Notes under the pieces: generated by a model
What the model was told of the DNA's origin: nothing
Database searches by the model: none
The model's input: only the letters and a program-made list of their open reading frames with translations
Origin: Acidobacteriaceae bacterium
GTDB taxonomy: Bacteria; Acidobacteriota; Terriglobia; Terriglobales; Acidobacteriaceae
Direction of reading: 5' to 3'
DNA: 64,000 nucleotides
Assembly: GCA_027449545.1 (NCBI GenBank)
Contig: DAIDLI010000122.1
Coordinates: 62,001 to 126,000 of the forward strand
Translations under genes and position numbers: made by a program
Shown here: positions 44,584-51,928 of the stretch, piece after piece
How the letters are laid out: each line of letters opens with the position of its first letter
Position numbering within the stretch: the stretch's first letter is position 1

Positions 44584-46410
44584 TCAGGCAAAGATGGCGG
44601 TCACTAGAATCGACAAAACCAGGACGGCGCTGGCAAGGAACTCGGGCCGCTTCCAGCCGGCAACATTGCTCGGCGCCGGGGCGGGCTTGTACATCAGCGC
44701 CGCCACCTCGCTCTGCTCGCGCGGCGTGGTCAACAGGCTCGCCACCACGGTCACAATGCCATTCACCACAATCGCGAGCAGCGCCGTCCCCACGTTCTGG
44801 CTGAGGGTGCTCGTTGTTTGGTGCAAGGGCGCGATCCAGCCGCCGGCGAGCCCGCGCGCCACGCCGGGCGGCAGCGTGAGCCCGTAGTGCGCCACCGCCG
44901 CCAGAATCCCCAGCAGCAACCCGGCAAATGCGCCTTTGGCGGTGGTGCGCTTCCAGAACATGCCCAGCAACACCGTGGCCAGCAGGGGAGCATTGAACAC
45001 GGCCAGGGAGATGAGCAGCAGATCGATGGCGCCCGGCCCATGCGACAGCCGCAGGCCCAGCCAGGTCAGCAGCATGGTGAGGATGATCCCGCCCAGCGCG
45101 GCCCATCGCCCCACCGCGATGTAGTGCCGGTCCGGGGCTTCCTTGCGGAACCAAGCCTGATAGATGTCGCAGGTGAAGATGGTGTTGAACGCCGCGATGC
45201 GTCCGGCCACCACCGAGGTAAGGCAGGCAAACAGCGCAGTGAGCGCCAACCCCAGCAACCCGGTGGGAACATCGTGCGCCAACAGCCCGGAGGTGGCCGC
45301 GGTGTAGTCGAGTTCGGTATGGCCGGCGCTGTCGTGCAGCACCTTGCCGTACATGGGGTCCACAATGGAATCGGTGCGCGCCGGAACAAAGCCCTGGCCG
45401 TTCTCCTGCGCCTGCGGAACGACGTAGATCTCGCGGAAGATCGAGCCGTTCTCGTTATGCTCCACGATCGAGGTGTGCGGCGTGGGCAGCGCAATCGCGA
45501 TCACTCCGGGCACAATCAGCAGGAAGGGCAGCACCGCGCGCAACGCCGCCGCCAGCAGCGGCGCACGCCGCGCGGCTTTCAGGTTCTCCGCGGCGAAGGT
45601 GGTTTGCAGCACGCTCAAGTCGGTGAACCAGTAGCCGGCGGTCAGCAGGCAGCCGATCGCCACGGCCAGCAGCAGCGCGCCGAATCCGCCGGTATGGCCG
45701 GCGAACCACGGCCGGGTCGCGGCGGTGGAAGCGAACGCTGCCCGCATCTTTTCCCAGCCGCCCACCTCCCGCAGGCCGAAGAAGACAACCGGAAAGAATC
45801 CCGCCACGAGCATGAAGAACTGCATCACCTGCGTGTACATGCTGGCTGCCAGTCCGCCCAGCACCACGTAGAGCAGCACGATCGCGCAGAGAATGCCGCT
45901 GGCCAGCAGCAGCACTCCCTGGGAGCCCAGCTTTTCCGCGTGGAAGAGGAGGACGAAGAGCTGCAGCGAAGCGCTGATCCGGGCCATGATGTAGACCGCA
46001 ACCGCTGCCGCCAGCAGCGCGCTCGCGGCGGAGAAGAGGGCGGCCAGGCCACGCGTCTTGCCGTCGAAGCGCAGGCCCAGATACTCCGGCACCGAGCGCG
46101 CCTTCGAGCGGTAGTAGACCGGGACGACATAGAGGGCCGCGAACAGGAGCGGCAGCACGGAACCGAGGCCGAAGAACGCGGCGCTGGAGAGACCGTAGCG
46201 TGCTCCGGCCGCGCCCATGGCCAGCACCTCCAGCGAGCCCAGGCTGACGCCGGCGAGGGCCAGTCCGCAGAGCCAGCCCGGCAAGGAGCGGCCGGCGATC
46301 AAGAACTGCCTGCTGCCGGTCATCGACTCCTTCAGGCCGAGCCCGATGCTGATCGTGAAAAAGAGATAGATCAGCAGAATGATCCAGTCGACGGAAGAGA
46401 TTGGCGTCAC
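44584..46410 (-). CDS. Sodium:solute symporter (SSS family, SGLT-like)
   Basis: A 608-residue membrane protein with about 14 helices, beginning at GTG 46410 and preceded by AAGGAG at a 7-base spacing. Family features include DWIILLIYLFFTISIGLGL in helix 1, QFLIAGRSLPGWLCGLALAG in helices 1-2, AGARYGLSSAAFFGLGSVLPLLF, YYRSKARSVPEYLGLRFD and GLLGLALTALFACLTSVVAGRIAAFNTIFTCDIYQ with the sodium-site serine/threonine cluster. A periplasmic loop of ~65 residues (HNENGSIFREIYVVPQAQ ...) is longer than usual. It probably carries a sugar or organic acid. The operon runs through the small membrane protein to lipA and the HPP gene. Confidence 0.88.
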   Translation of the reverse strand: MTPISSVDWIILLIYLFFTISIGLGLKESMTGSRQFLIAGRSLPGWLCGLALAGVSLGSLEVLAMGAAGARYGLSSAAFFGLGSVLPLLFAALYVVPVYYRSKARSVPEYLGLRFDGKTRGLAALFSAASALLAAAVAVYIMARISASLQLFVLLFHAEKLGSQGVLLLASGILCAIVLLYVVLGGLAASMYTQVMQFFMLVAGFFPVVFFGLREVGGWEKMRAAFASTAATRPWFAGHTGGFGALLLAVAIGCLLTAGYWFTDLSVLQTTFAAENLKAARRAPLLAAALRAVLPFLLIVPGVIAIALPTPHTSIVEHNENGSIFREIYVVPQAQENGQGFVPARTDSIVDPMYGKVLHDSAGHTELDYTAATSGLLAHDVPTGLLGLALTALFACLTSVVAGRIAAFNTIFTCDIYQAWFRKEAPDRHYIAVGRWAALGGIILTMLLTWLGLRLSHGPGAIDLLLISLAVFNAPLLATVLLGMFWKRTTAKGAFAGLLLGILAAVAHYGLTLPPGVARGLAGGWIAPLHQTTSTLSQNVGTALLAIVVNGIVTVVASLLTTPREQSEVAALMYKPAPAPSNVAGWKRPEFLASAVLVLSILVTAIFA

Positions 46411-46532
46411 GCGCGAACTCCTTGAAACTTCTGAAGTTTCCTGTTCGGTCTCTGTCCACTGTACGGAGTTGCAGCCCCGTGCGTCCAGAAGCCTGCGCCG
46501 AGCGGCCGCCGCAGCCTACAATCAAAAGGACG

Positions 46533-47684
46533 ATGAAACGAAAACTCCGCGTGGGCATTCTGTTTGGCGGGCGCAGCGGCGAGCATGAAGTCTCGCTGCT
46601 CTCCGCCGCTTCCATCCTTCAGGCCATCGACCGCACCCGCTTCGATGTGGTTCCCATCGGCATTACCAAGCAGGGCCGTTGGCTGGCGGCCGCCGATGCA
46701 CATAGCCTGCTCAAGGGTGCCCACGAGGCCGAAGGCCGCCATCTGCGCGCCGGCGATCCCGAGGTTACGCCCGGCGCCCGGCTGCTCCACGAGGGCATGC
46801 CCACGCTGCTGGCGCCTTCGCCCGATCCGCAGAAGCCCGGCGGCAAGGCGCTCGACGTGGTCTTCCCGGTGCTGCACGGCACCTTCGGCGAGGACGGCAC
46901 CATCCAGGGCCTCTTCGAACTGGCTGGCATCGCTTACGTCGGCTCCGGCGTGCTCGGCTCTGCGGCCGGCATGGACAAGGACGCGATGAAGCGGCTCTTC
47001 GCCCAGGCCCGACTGCCAATTGTGAAGCATGTTACGCTGCTGCGCTCCGACTGGGAAGCCTCGCCGCGCAAGGCCGTGGCGCGCATCGAGGCCGCGCTCA
47101 AGTACCCGCTCTTTGTGAAGCCCGCGAACCTGGGCTCCTCGGTGGGCATCAGCAAGGCGCACGACCGCAAGGGGCTCGGCCCGGCTCTCGAACTGGCCGC
47201 CAAATACGACCGCAAGCTGGTGGTCGAAGAGAGCGTGGGCGGCAGAAAGGGCCGTGCCCGCGAACTCGAGGTCGCCGTCCTCGGCAACGACCGTCCCGTG
47301 GCCAGCGTGGTCGGCGAGATCATGCCCGGCAGGGAGTTCTACGACTACGAGGCCAAGTACCTCGCGGAGGGTTCGGTACCGGTCATTCCCGCCAAGCTCA
47401 CCCGCGCCGAGAGCAAGCAGATCCGCGAGATGGCGGTGGCTGCCTTCCAGGCCTGCGATCTCTCCGGCCTGGCCCGCGTGGACTTCCTGATGGAGCCCGA
47501 CGGCAAACGCCGCATCTATCTGAATGAGGTGAACACGCTGCCCGGCTTCACCCAGATCAGCATGTACCCCAAGCTCTGGGAAGGCAGCGGCATTTCCTAT
47601 AGAGACCTCATCACGCGGCTCATCGAACTGGCTCTGGAGCGCAAGGCGGAAAAGGATCGCACCGTCTACACCCGCGACGAGTAA
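46533..47684 (+). CDS. ddl: D-alanine--D-alanine ligase
   Basis: A 383-residue ATP-grasp ligase for peptidoglycan precursor synthesis. ATG 46533 is preceded by AAAAGGA. Conserved parts are FGGRSGEHEVSLLSA near the N-terminus, FPVLHGTFGEDGTIQGLFELAGIAYVGSG in the middle, FVKPANLGSSVGISK in the ATP-binding domain and LNEVNTLPGFTQISMYPKLWEGSGISY at the C-terminus with metal ligands. A 35-residue insertion after residue 65 (HEAEGRHLRAGDP...) is typical of the longer Ddl group. The gene is divergent from the sodium symporter. The translation after FTQISMYPKLW favours D-Ala as acceptor rather than D-lactate (VanA-type) by overall pattern only. Confidence 0.93.
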   Translation: MKRKLRVGILFGGRSGEHEVSLLSAASILQAIDRTRFDVVPIGITKQGRWLAAADAHSLLKGAHEAEGRHLRAGDPEVTPGARLLHEGMPTLLAPSPDPQKPGGKALDVVFPVLHGTFGEDGTIQGLFELAGIAYVGSGVLGSAAGMDKDAMKRLFAQARLPIVKHVTLLRSDWEASPRKAVARIEAALKYPLFVKPANLGSSVGISKAHDRKGLGPALELAAKYDRKLVVEESVGGRKGRARELEVAVLGNDRPVASVVGEIMPGREFYDYEAKYLAEGSVPVIPAKLTRAESKQIREMAVAAFQACDLSGLARVDFLMEPDGKRRIYLNEVNTLPGFTQISMYPKLWEGSGISYRDLITRLIELALERKAEKDRTVYTRDE

Positions 47685-47754
47685 ACCTGCCGAACTTGCT
47701 GCAAACAAAAAAGATTTCGATGGTGTCTAATAGGGAGGGAGGACAACCGGTCTC

Positions 47755-48276
47755 ATGACTCTGCTCGATGCTCCCGCATTTGACGAACGGCGCGCGCGCC
47801 GCAATCGCATCCTCCTGTGGTCCTCGGTGAGCGCCTTTTTTGCGCTCGTGATCTTCTGGTGGTTCCTGGCCGGCCGGCCCATCGACTGGCCGTGGAACTG
47901 GAACAACCACCTCTTCGGCCGCATGGCCGTCAACCACTTCATGGACGACCTGGAGAAGGGCGACCTGAAAGCGGCCTACGGCGTCTGGATCCACGATCCC
48001 AACTGGGAGCAGCATCCCAACCAGCACAAGTTCTACACGTTCCAGCGCTTTTCCGACGACTGGAACCCGAGCAGCCCCAACGCCGAGTATCACCAGTGGC
48101 GCAGCCACCACATCGCCGCGGCGCGCATGTACGGCAATGTGCTGCTGGTGGCGATTCTGGTCAACGGAGCCAAGCAAAATGCTCTCGACCTCACCTGGGA
48201 TCCGCATACCAAGGAGCTCAGCTATCCGCCGCCGGGTGTGCGCCTCTCGACCGTTCCGTGGCGCGTTGTCCCCTGA
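47755..48276 (+). CDS. Conserved hypothetical single-pass membrane protein
   Basis: A 173-residue protein with a basic N-terminus (ERRARRNRI), one transmembrane helix (ILLWSSVSAFFALVIFWWFLAG) and a ~130-residue C-terminal domain rich in Trp, His and Asn. The domain includes LEKGDLKAAYGVWIHDPNWEQHP and RMYGNVLLVAILVNGAK, reminiscent of the NTF2-like / DUF4864 fold of small exported proteins. I do not recognise a specific family. It starts 70 bases after ddl in the same direction and is followed 68 bases later by a Nudix gene, so the three may be co-transcribed. Confidence 0.7.
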   Translation: MTLLDAPAFDERRARRNRILLWSSVSAFFALVIFWWFLAGRPIDWPWNWNNHLFGRMAVNHFMDDLEKGDLKAAYGVWIHDPNWEQHPNQHKFYTFQRFSDDWNPSSPNAEYHQWRSHHIAAARMYGNVLLVAILVNGAKQNALDLTWDPHTKELSYPPPGVRLSTVPWRVVP

Positions 48277-48344
48277 CGCAAGCGGTTGACCCAGGTCTCG
48301 CATGAGGCCTGGGAGACCACAATCTCCCGCCTACGATTTCCCTT

Positions 48345-48830
48345 ATGCCGAAGCGCAGCGCAGGCCTTCTGCTCTACCGCCGCCGGACCGGACTCGAGGT
48401 CTTCCTCGTGCATCCGGGCGGACCGTTCTGGGCGAAGAAGGATCTCGGCGCGTGGTCCATTCCCAAAGGCGAGTACGCCGACAACGAAGAGCCGCTCGCG
48501 GCCGCGCAGCGCGAGTTTGCGGAAGAGACCGGGCAGGCCGTCTGCGGCGTTTTTCTGGAACTGGGCACTGTGCGCCAGCCCAGCGGCAAGCTGGTGACTG
48601 CCTGGGCGGTGGAAGGCGAGTTCGATCCTGCCTCCCTGGTCAGCAATACCTGCACCATCGAGTGGCCGCCGCGCTCCGGCAAGAGCCTGGAGATTCCCGA
48701 GGTGGATCGCGGCGCCTGGTTCCCGCTCGACGCCGCCCGGGAAAAGCTGATTGCAGGTCAGCGCCCGTTTCTGGACGCTCCACAACCAGCTTGCGTCGAG
48801 GTAGCGCGTTCCGCTACGCCCGCAGGGTGA
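48345..48830 (+). CDS. NUDIX hydrolase
   Basis: A 161-residue protein with the complete Nudix box GEYADNEEPLAAAQREFAEETG (G-x5-E-x7-REUxEExG), which binds metal and cleaves nucleoside diphosphates linked to another moiety. PKRSAGLLLYRRRTG at the start and KKDLGAWSIPKGEY before the box resemble diadenosine-polyphosphate or dNTP pyrophosphatases of the MutT type. The final 17 bases overlap the 3' end of the convergent GH79 gene. Confidence 0.9.
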   Translation: MPKRSAGLLLYRRRTGLEVFLVHPGGPFWAKKDLGAWSIPKGEYADNEEPLAAAQREFAEETGQAVCGVFLELGTVRQPSGKLVTAWAVEGEFDPASLVSNTCTIEWPPRSGKSLEIPEVDRGAWFPLDAAREKLIAGQRPFLDAPQPACVEVARSATPAG

Positions 48831-50352
48831 AGCACATGCCGGTGGCGCGCGGCACGGCGAGCGTGCAGCGGCCGTCGCTGAACTTTCCTAATTGACTCGG
48901 ATTACTGATGGCCGCGGTACGGCTGTCGAGCGCCGGCGCGTGCAGAGTGGTGGCCTCGATGGTGCCGCTCGGGCGCGTTCCGCAGTGCAGGTCCACGGTC
49001 AGATCCCGGCGCGCATCCTTATTAAGGATGGTGATCCTGCGCTCGCCGTTGGGCATGCCGGCCGCGTAGGCGCGGGCGTCGATGCCGGCGGCCAGAAGGC
49101 GCCCTGAAAAATCATCCGAATAGAACCTGCCGCCGATCATCTCGCCGGCGAACTTGAGCCCGTAGGCCACCGGCTCCATCACGTAGTCGGTGCCGAAGCT
49201 TGCGATGGGTGTATAGAACGGGTGCGGATGCGAGGCGATCTGGGCGGGCGTTTCGCCCTGGTCGCGCAGCAACTGGTCGCCGGGCAGCGAGCCGCCCACC
49301 GAGTTGGCCACCGAGGGACCGCTGCCGCCGTGCAGGTTCACGCCGGTGTAGCCGTTGGCGGCCAGGTGCAGGGCATAGTCCGCGGCCCACATGGCCGCCG
49401 CGAAGACGTCGGAGACGCCGGGCTTGCCGCCGCGAAAGCAGGTATTTCCCTCGGTCATGCGCAGGCTCACGCCCATCCTTCTGGATGCAGCCCTGGCGAT
49501 ATCGGCCATTCCCTGGACTGTGGCCGCGGTTTGCGGGCTCAGCAGGTTGGGGATGTTCACGTTCGGGTTGGTGGCCGGACCGCCGAAGTAGTGATGGTGG
49601 GTGAGGCAGATCACCTTGGGCGGATTCTTGACGGTCGGCCAGAGAGCTGCGATCTCAGTGAGCCAGTCGAGGCGGCCGGCAATGTCGGGCATGCCGAACT
49701 GCGCGTTCGGCACGGCCTCGGTGATGGCGCGGGCGAAGGTCAGCCACTGCTCCAGATAGGTGCGCGGGTTCCAGGTCTTGGGGTCGCGCAGATGGCGGCT
49801 GAAGAGATCGACCTCGTTGCCCACCTGGAAGTATTCGAGGCGCGACCCCAGCGTTTTGGCCACGTAGGCCGCTTCCTGAGCGGCGCGCGCGGGCGTGTTG
49901 GTGCCCAGGTTGAGGCCATAGATGCACTTCCAGCCGGTGGCGCGCAGGAAGGCTTCCAGGTTGTTCACGGCTTCGGCGGAGACGGGATAGTACTGGGCCT
50001 GCGGCTCGCCGGCGGGCGCGCGGGTCTGCGGGTGCTGCGGCTCGGGCGCATTCGGCGTCGGCTTCCACCAGCCGTACTCGCTGGTGTTGCCGCCGAGGCG
50101 GAGCACGCCTCGGCTGGAGAGCGCGCGGAACTGGGCGATGAGGCCGGTGTTGGCGGCGGAGAAGAAGGCCGGGTCTTTGAGCTGCTGAATCTCGTAGGAG
50201 AGCCCCACAAAACCGGCGGGCATCTGCGGGCCGGTGGCTTGCGCCGGCAGGACCAGCGAAACATGCACTCCTGCCGCTTGCGGGTGGAGATGTGCAGCGG
50301 CCAGGGAGGCCGCCGCGCCGGCAAGAAAGGTGCGACGGGTCAATTTCGGCAT
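48814..50352 (-). CDS. GH79-like glycoside hydrolase (beta-glucuronidase/heparanase type), Tat-exported
   Basis: A 512-residue protein with a twin-arginine signal (LTRRTFLAGAAASLAAA). The TIM barrel shows FQVGNEVDLF with the predicted acid/base glutamate after Asn, and RMTEGNTCFRGGKPG with the predicted nucleophile, as in clan GH-A family 79. AQYYPVSAEAVNNLEAFLRATGWKCIYGLNLGTNTP and LTHHHYFGGPATNP also fit. The last ~90 residues form the beta-sandwich GH79C domain (YAAGMPNGERRITILNKDARRDLTVDL). Members remove glucuronic acid or related uronic acids from glycans. It has no close operon partner: the Nudix gene converges on it and the sigma-factor gene diverges. Confidence 0.8.
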   Translation of the reverse strand: MPKLTRRTFLAGAAASLAAAHLHPQAAGVHVSLVLPAQATGPQMPAGFVGLSYEIQQLKDPAFFSAANTGLIAQFRALSSRGVLRLGGNTSEYGWWKPTPNAPEPQHPQTRAPAGEPQAQYYPVSAEAVNNLEAFLRATGWKCIYGLNLGTNTPARAAQEAAYVAKTLGSRLEYFQVGNEVDLFSRHLRDPKTWNPRTYLEQWLTFARAITEAVPNAQFGMPDIAGRLDWLTEIAALWPTVKNPPKVICLTHHHYFGGPATNPNVNIPNLLSPQTAATVQGMADIARAASRRMGVSLRMTEGNTCFRGGKPGVSDVFAAAMWAADYALHLAANGYTGVNLHGGSGPSVANSVGGSLPGDQLLRDQGETPAQIASHPHPFYTPIASFGTDYVMEPVAYGLKFAGEMIGGRFYSDDFSGRLLAAGIDARAYAAGMPNGERRITILNKDARRDLTVDLHCGTRPSGTIEATTLHAPALDSRTAAISNPSQLGKFSDGRCTLAVPRATGMCFTLRA

Positions 50353-50564
50353 CGCCCAACAGTGTACCCGCCGCGGCGGGAGCCGCGACCGGCGCGCCGG
50401 GCGGGGAAACCGCTATGCGGATTGCAGGTGCAACCAGGCGGTCCCGCGCCTGCGGCGGCGACGGGCGATTCGATTTTCCTGGCAGGGCAGTTGTGCCGGC
50501 GTTTTGTTGCCGGGGCCGCAGCCTACTGCCTGCACGCCTATACTGACTGTGAGCCCGTCTGCCC

Positions 50565-51452
50565 ATGCGCCCCGAACTCAATCAGGCTGTAACTTTGCTG
50601 CGGACCAACACGCCCGAGGCGGTGGACCAGGCGCTCGCCTTGCTCCAGAACACGGTTTTCTCGTTCAGCATGAAGCTTTGCGGTCACCGCGAGGACGCCG
50701 AAGACACCATGCAGGAGGTGCTGTACCGGTCGCTGCGCCACCTGGCCCGCATTGAGGAGCCGCGGGCGCTGGCGGTATGGCTGTACACGGTGACGCGCAA
50801 CCGCTGCTGGCGCATGCGCAAGACCAGTTCGTACGCGCCGCGGCAGACGCTTTCTCTGGATGAGCTGGTGCCCACCGACGCCGAGCTGGCGCGGCTGCTC
50901 CAGGATCCGGGCGCCGGACCCGAGCAGGCCGCGCTGGTGGAAGAGCAGATCGAGCAGCTTCACCAGGCGGTGTTGCGGATTCCGCCGCAGCTTCGGATCG
51001 TGCTGATTTTGCACGACATGGAGGAGCTGCCGACCGAGGATGTGGCGCAGATCCTGAACGTGAAGCCGGGGACGGTGCGGGTGCGCCTGCACCGCGCGCG
51101 GCTGGCGGTGCGCAAGGAGCTGAGCCAGCCGGCGGGGGCTGTCGCCGCGCCGCCCAAGCCCGCACCAAAAAGGGCAAAGGCATCGCGCCGCGTGCCGGCC
51201 GCCTGCCGCGACCTGTTCGCCAATCTCAGCGAGTATCTGGATGAGCGGGTGGAGCCGCGCACCTGCGAGGAGATCCGCCAGCACATCGAGGGCTGCCCCT
51301 CGTGTGTGGCCTTTCTGCGCGACCTGCGCGGGGCCATCGACCGCTGCCGGGCGATGGACGCCACCTGCGACCCGGCGGTTGCGCGGCGGTTGCGGTCCAT
51401 CCTGACGCGCGAGTACCTGCGGCTGGTGGAACAGCCGGCGGTGAAGCGGTAG
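50565..51452 (+). CDS. ECF-type sigma factor fused to a zinc-finger (anti-sigma-like) domain
   Basis: A 295-residue protein with two parts. Residues ~20-95 form sigma region 2 (ALALLQNTVFSFSMKLCGHREDAEDTMQEVLYRSLRHL ... LAVWLYTVTRNRCWRMR), and ~130-185 sigma region 4 (EEQIEQLHQAVLRIPPQLRIVLILHDMEELPTEDVAQILNVKPGTVRVRLHRAR). After a Pro/Ala/Lys linker (PPKPAPKRAK), residues ~208-250 resemble an HC2 zinc finger: CRDLFANLSEYLDE followed by CEEIRQHIEGCPSC (His-x3-Cys-x2-Cys), the metal site of ZAS anti-sigma factors. Normally this domain is on a separate anti-sigma protein. The fusion suggests built-in redox or metal control of the sigma factor. No separate anti-sigma gene is adjacent. Confidence 0.82.
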   Translation: MRPELNQAVTLLRTNTPEAVDQALALLQNTVFSFSMKLCGHREDAEDTMQEVLYRSLRHLARIEEPRALAVWLYTVTRNRCWRMRKTSSYAPRQTLSLDELVPTDAELARLLQDPGAGPEQAALVEEQIEQLHQAVLRIPPQLRIVLILHDMEELPTEDVAQILNVKPGTVRVRLHRARLAVRKELSQPAGAVAAPPKPAPKRAKASRRVPAACRDLFANLSEYLDERVEPRTCEEIRQHIEGCPSCVAFLRDLRGAIDRCRAMDATCDPAVARRLRSILTREYLRLVEQPAVKR

Positions 51453-51928
51453 GGCTGGGTTCGGGGGGATAGCCGCCCGGGACCACTGTGAGCCAGCTCA
51501 CATTTTGCGGGATTCGCGTTGCGATTTTGAAGACGTAAGTGTGAGAAACAAAAGACTTCCGGAAGACCGTTTTGTAGGTGTGGGAAATAAAAGAGTTAAG
51601 TCCTTTTGGTGTGTATGTGTGGAATATAAACGACTTATTGATGGTTCCTCGCCCGTGTTGCCGGATGGGCCGTCTGATGGCGAATCCGATCGCGTGAGGA
51701 TGCCTGAGGCGATTACGTTTCTATTGTGAAGGCTGGCGCGAATTCACTCGCAAACTGGGGGAGATTTTTTGGGATTCCATGAGTGAGTTGGCCTGTGATC
51801 GCCAATAGACGGCACGAGGCCACCGACCCTTTCAGTCTGTCAATTGTAAAAATAATCGCCGCTCGTGTTGCGACGGTCCAAGCCGATTCGCTTCGACAGG
51901 CTGCCAGCGAATTGTCGATTTCATCCTC
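51453..51928. other. Intergenic stretch with lower GC and a 39-bp tandem repeat
   Basis: About 480 bases between the sigma-factor gene and the convergent OLD-family gene. One short plus-strand frame (51505-51729, TTG start) reads through the repeat and would encode 74 residues with a 13-residue periodic V-x-x-K-R pattern. I consider coding unlikely because codon use is irregular and no start signal is obvious. Apart from the repeat nothing is recognised. Confidence 0.5.
51540..51656. repeat. Three tandem 39-bp units with a conserved 19-bp box
   Basis: Boxes TGTGAGAAACAAAAGACTT (51540), TGTGGGAAATAAAAGAGTT (51579) and TGTGGAATATAAACGACTT (51618) begin exactly 39 bases apart. The consensus is TGTGRRAAAYAAAMGASTT. 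The remaining 20 bases of each unit are not conserved. The exact spacing, with a conserved half and a variable half, suggests repeated protein-binding sites or a decayed minisatellite. Confidence 0.75.

Noticed and set aside
44818..46425. A 535-codon plus-strand open frame opposite the sodium symporter gene
   Set aside because: Its translation is Arg/Gln/Gly/His-rich with no domain and lies entirely antisense to a clear SSS-family gene; it is a high-GC shadow.
51540..51656. CRISPR array
   Set aside because: Only three units, 19-base imperfect boxes without palindromic character, no cas genes in the window.
51505..51729. A 74-residue protein with a 13-residue repeat
   Set aside because: The periodicity arises from the DNA repeat; no start signal, no domain and irregular codon use.
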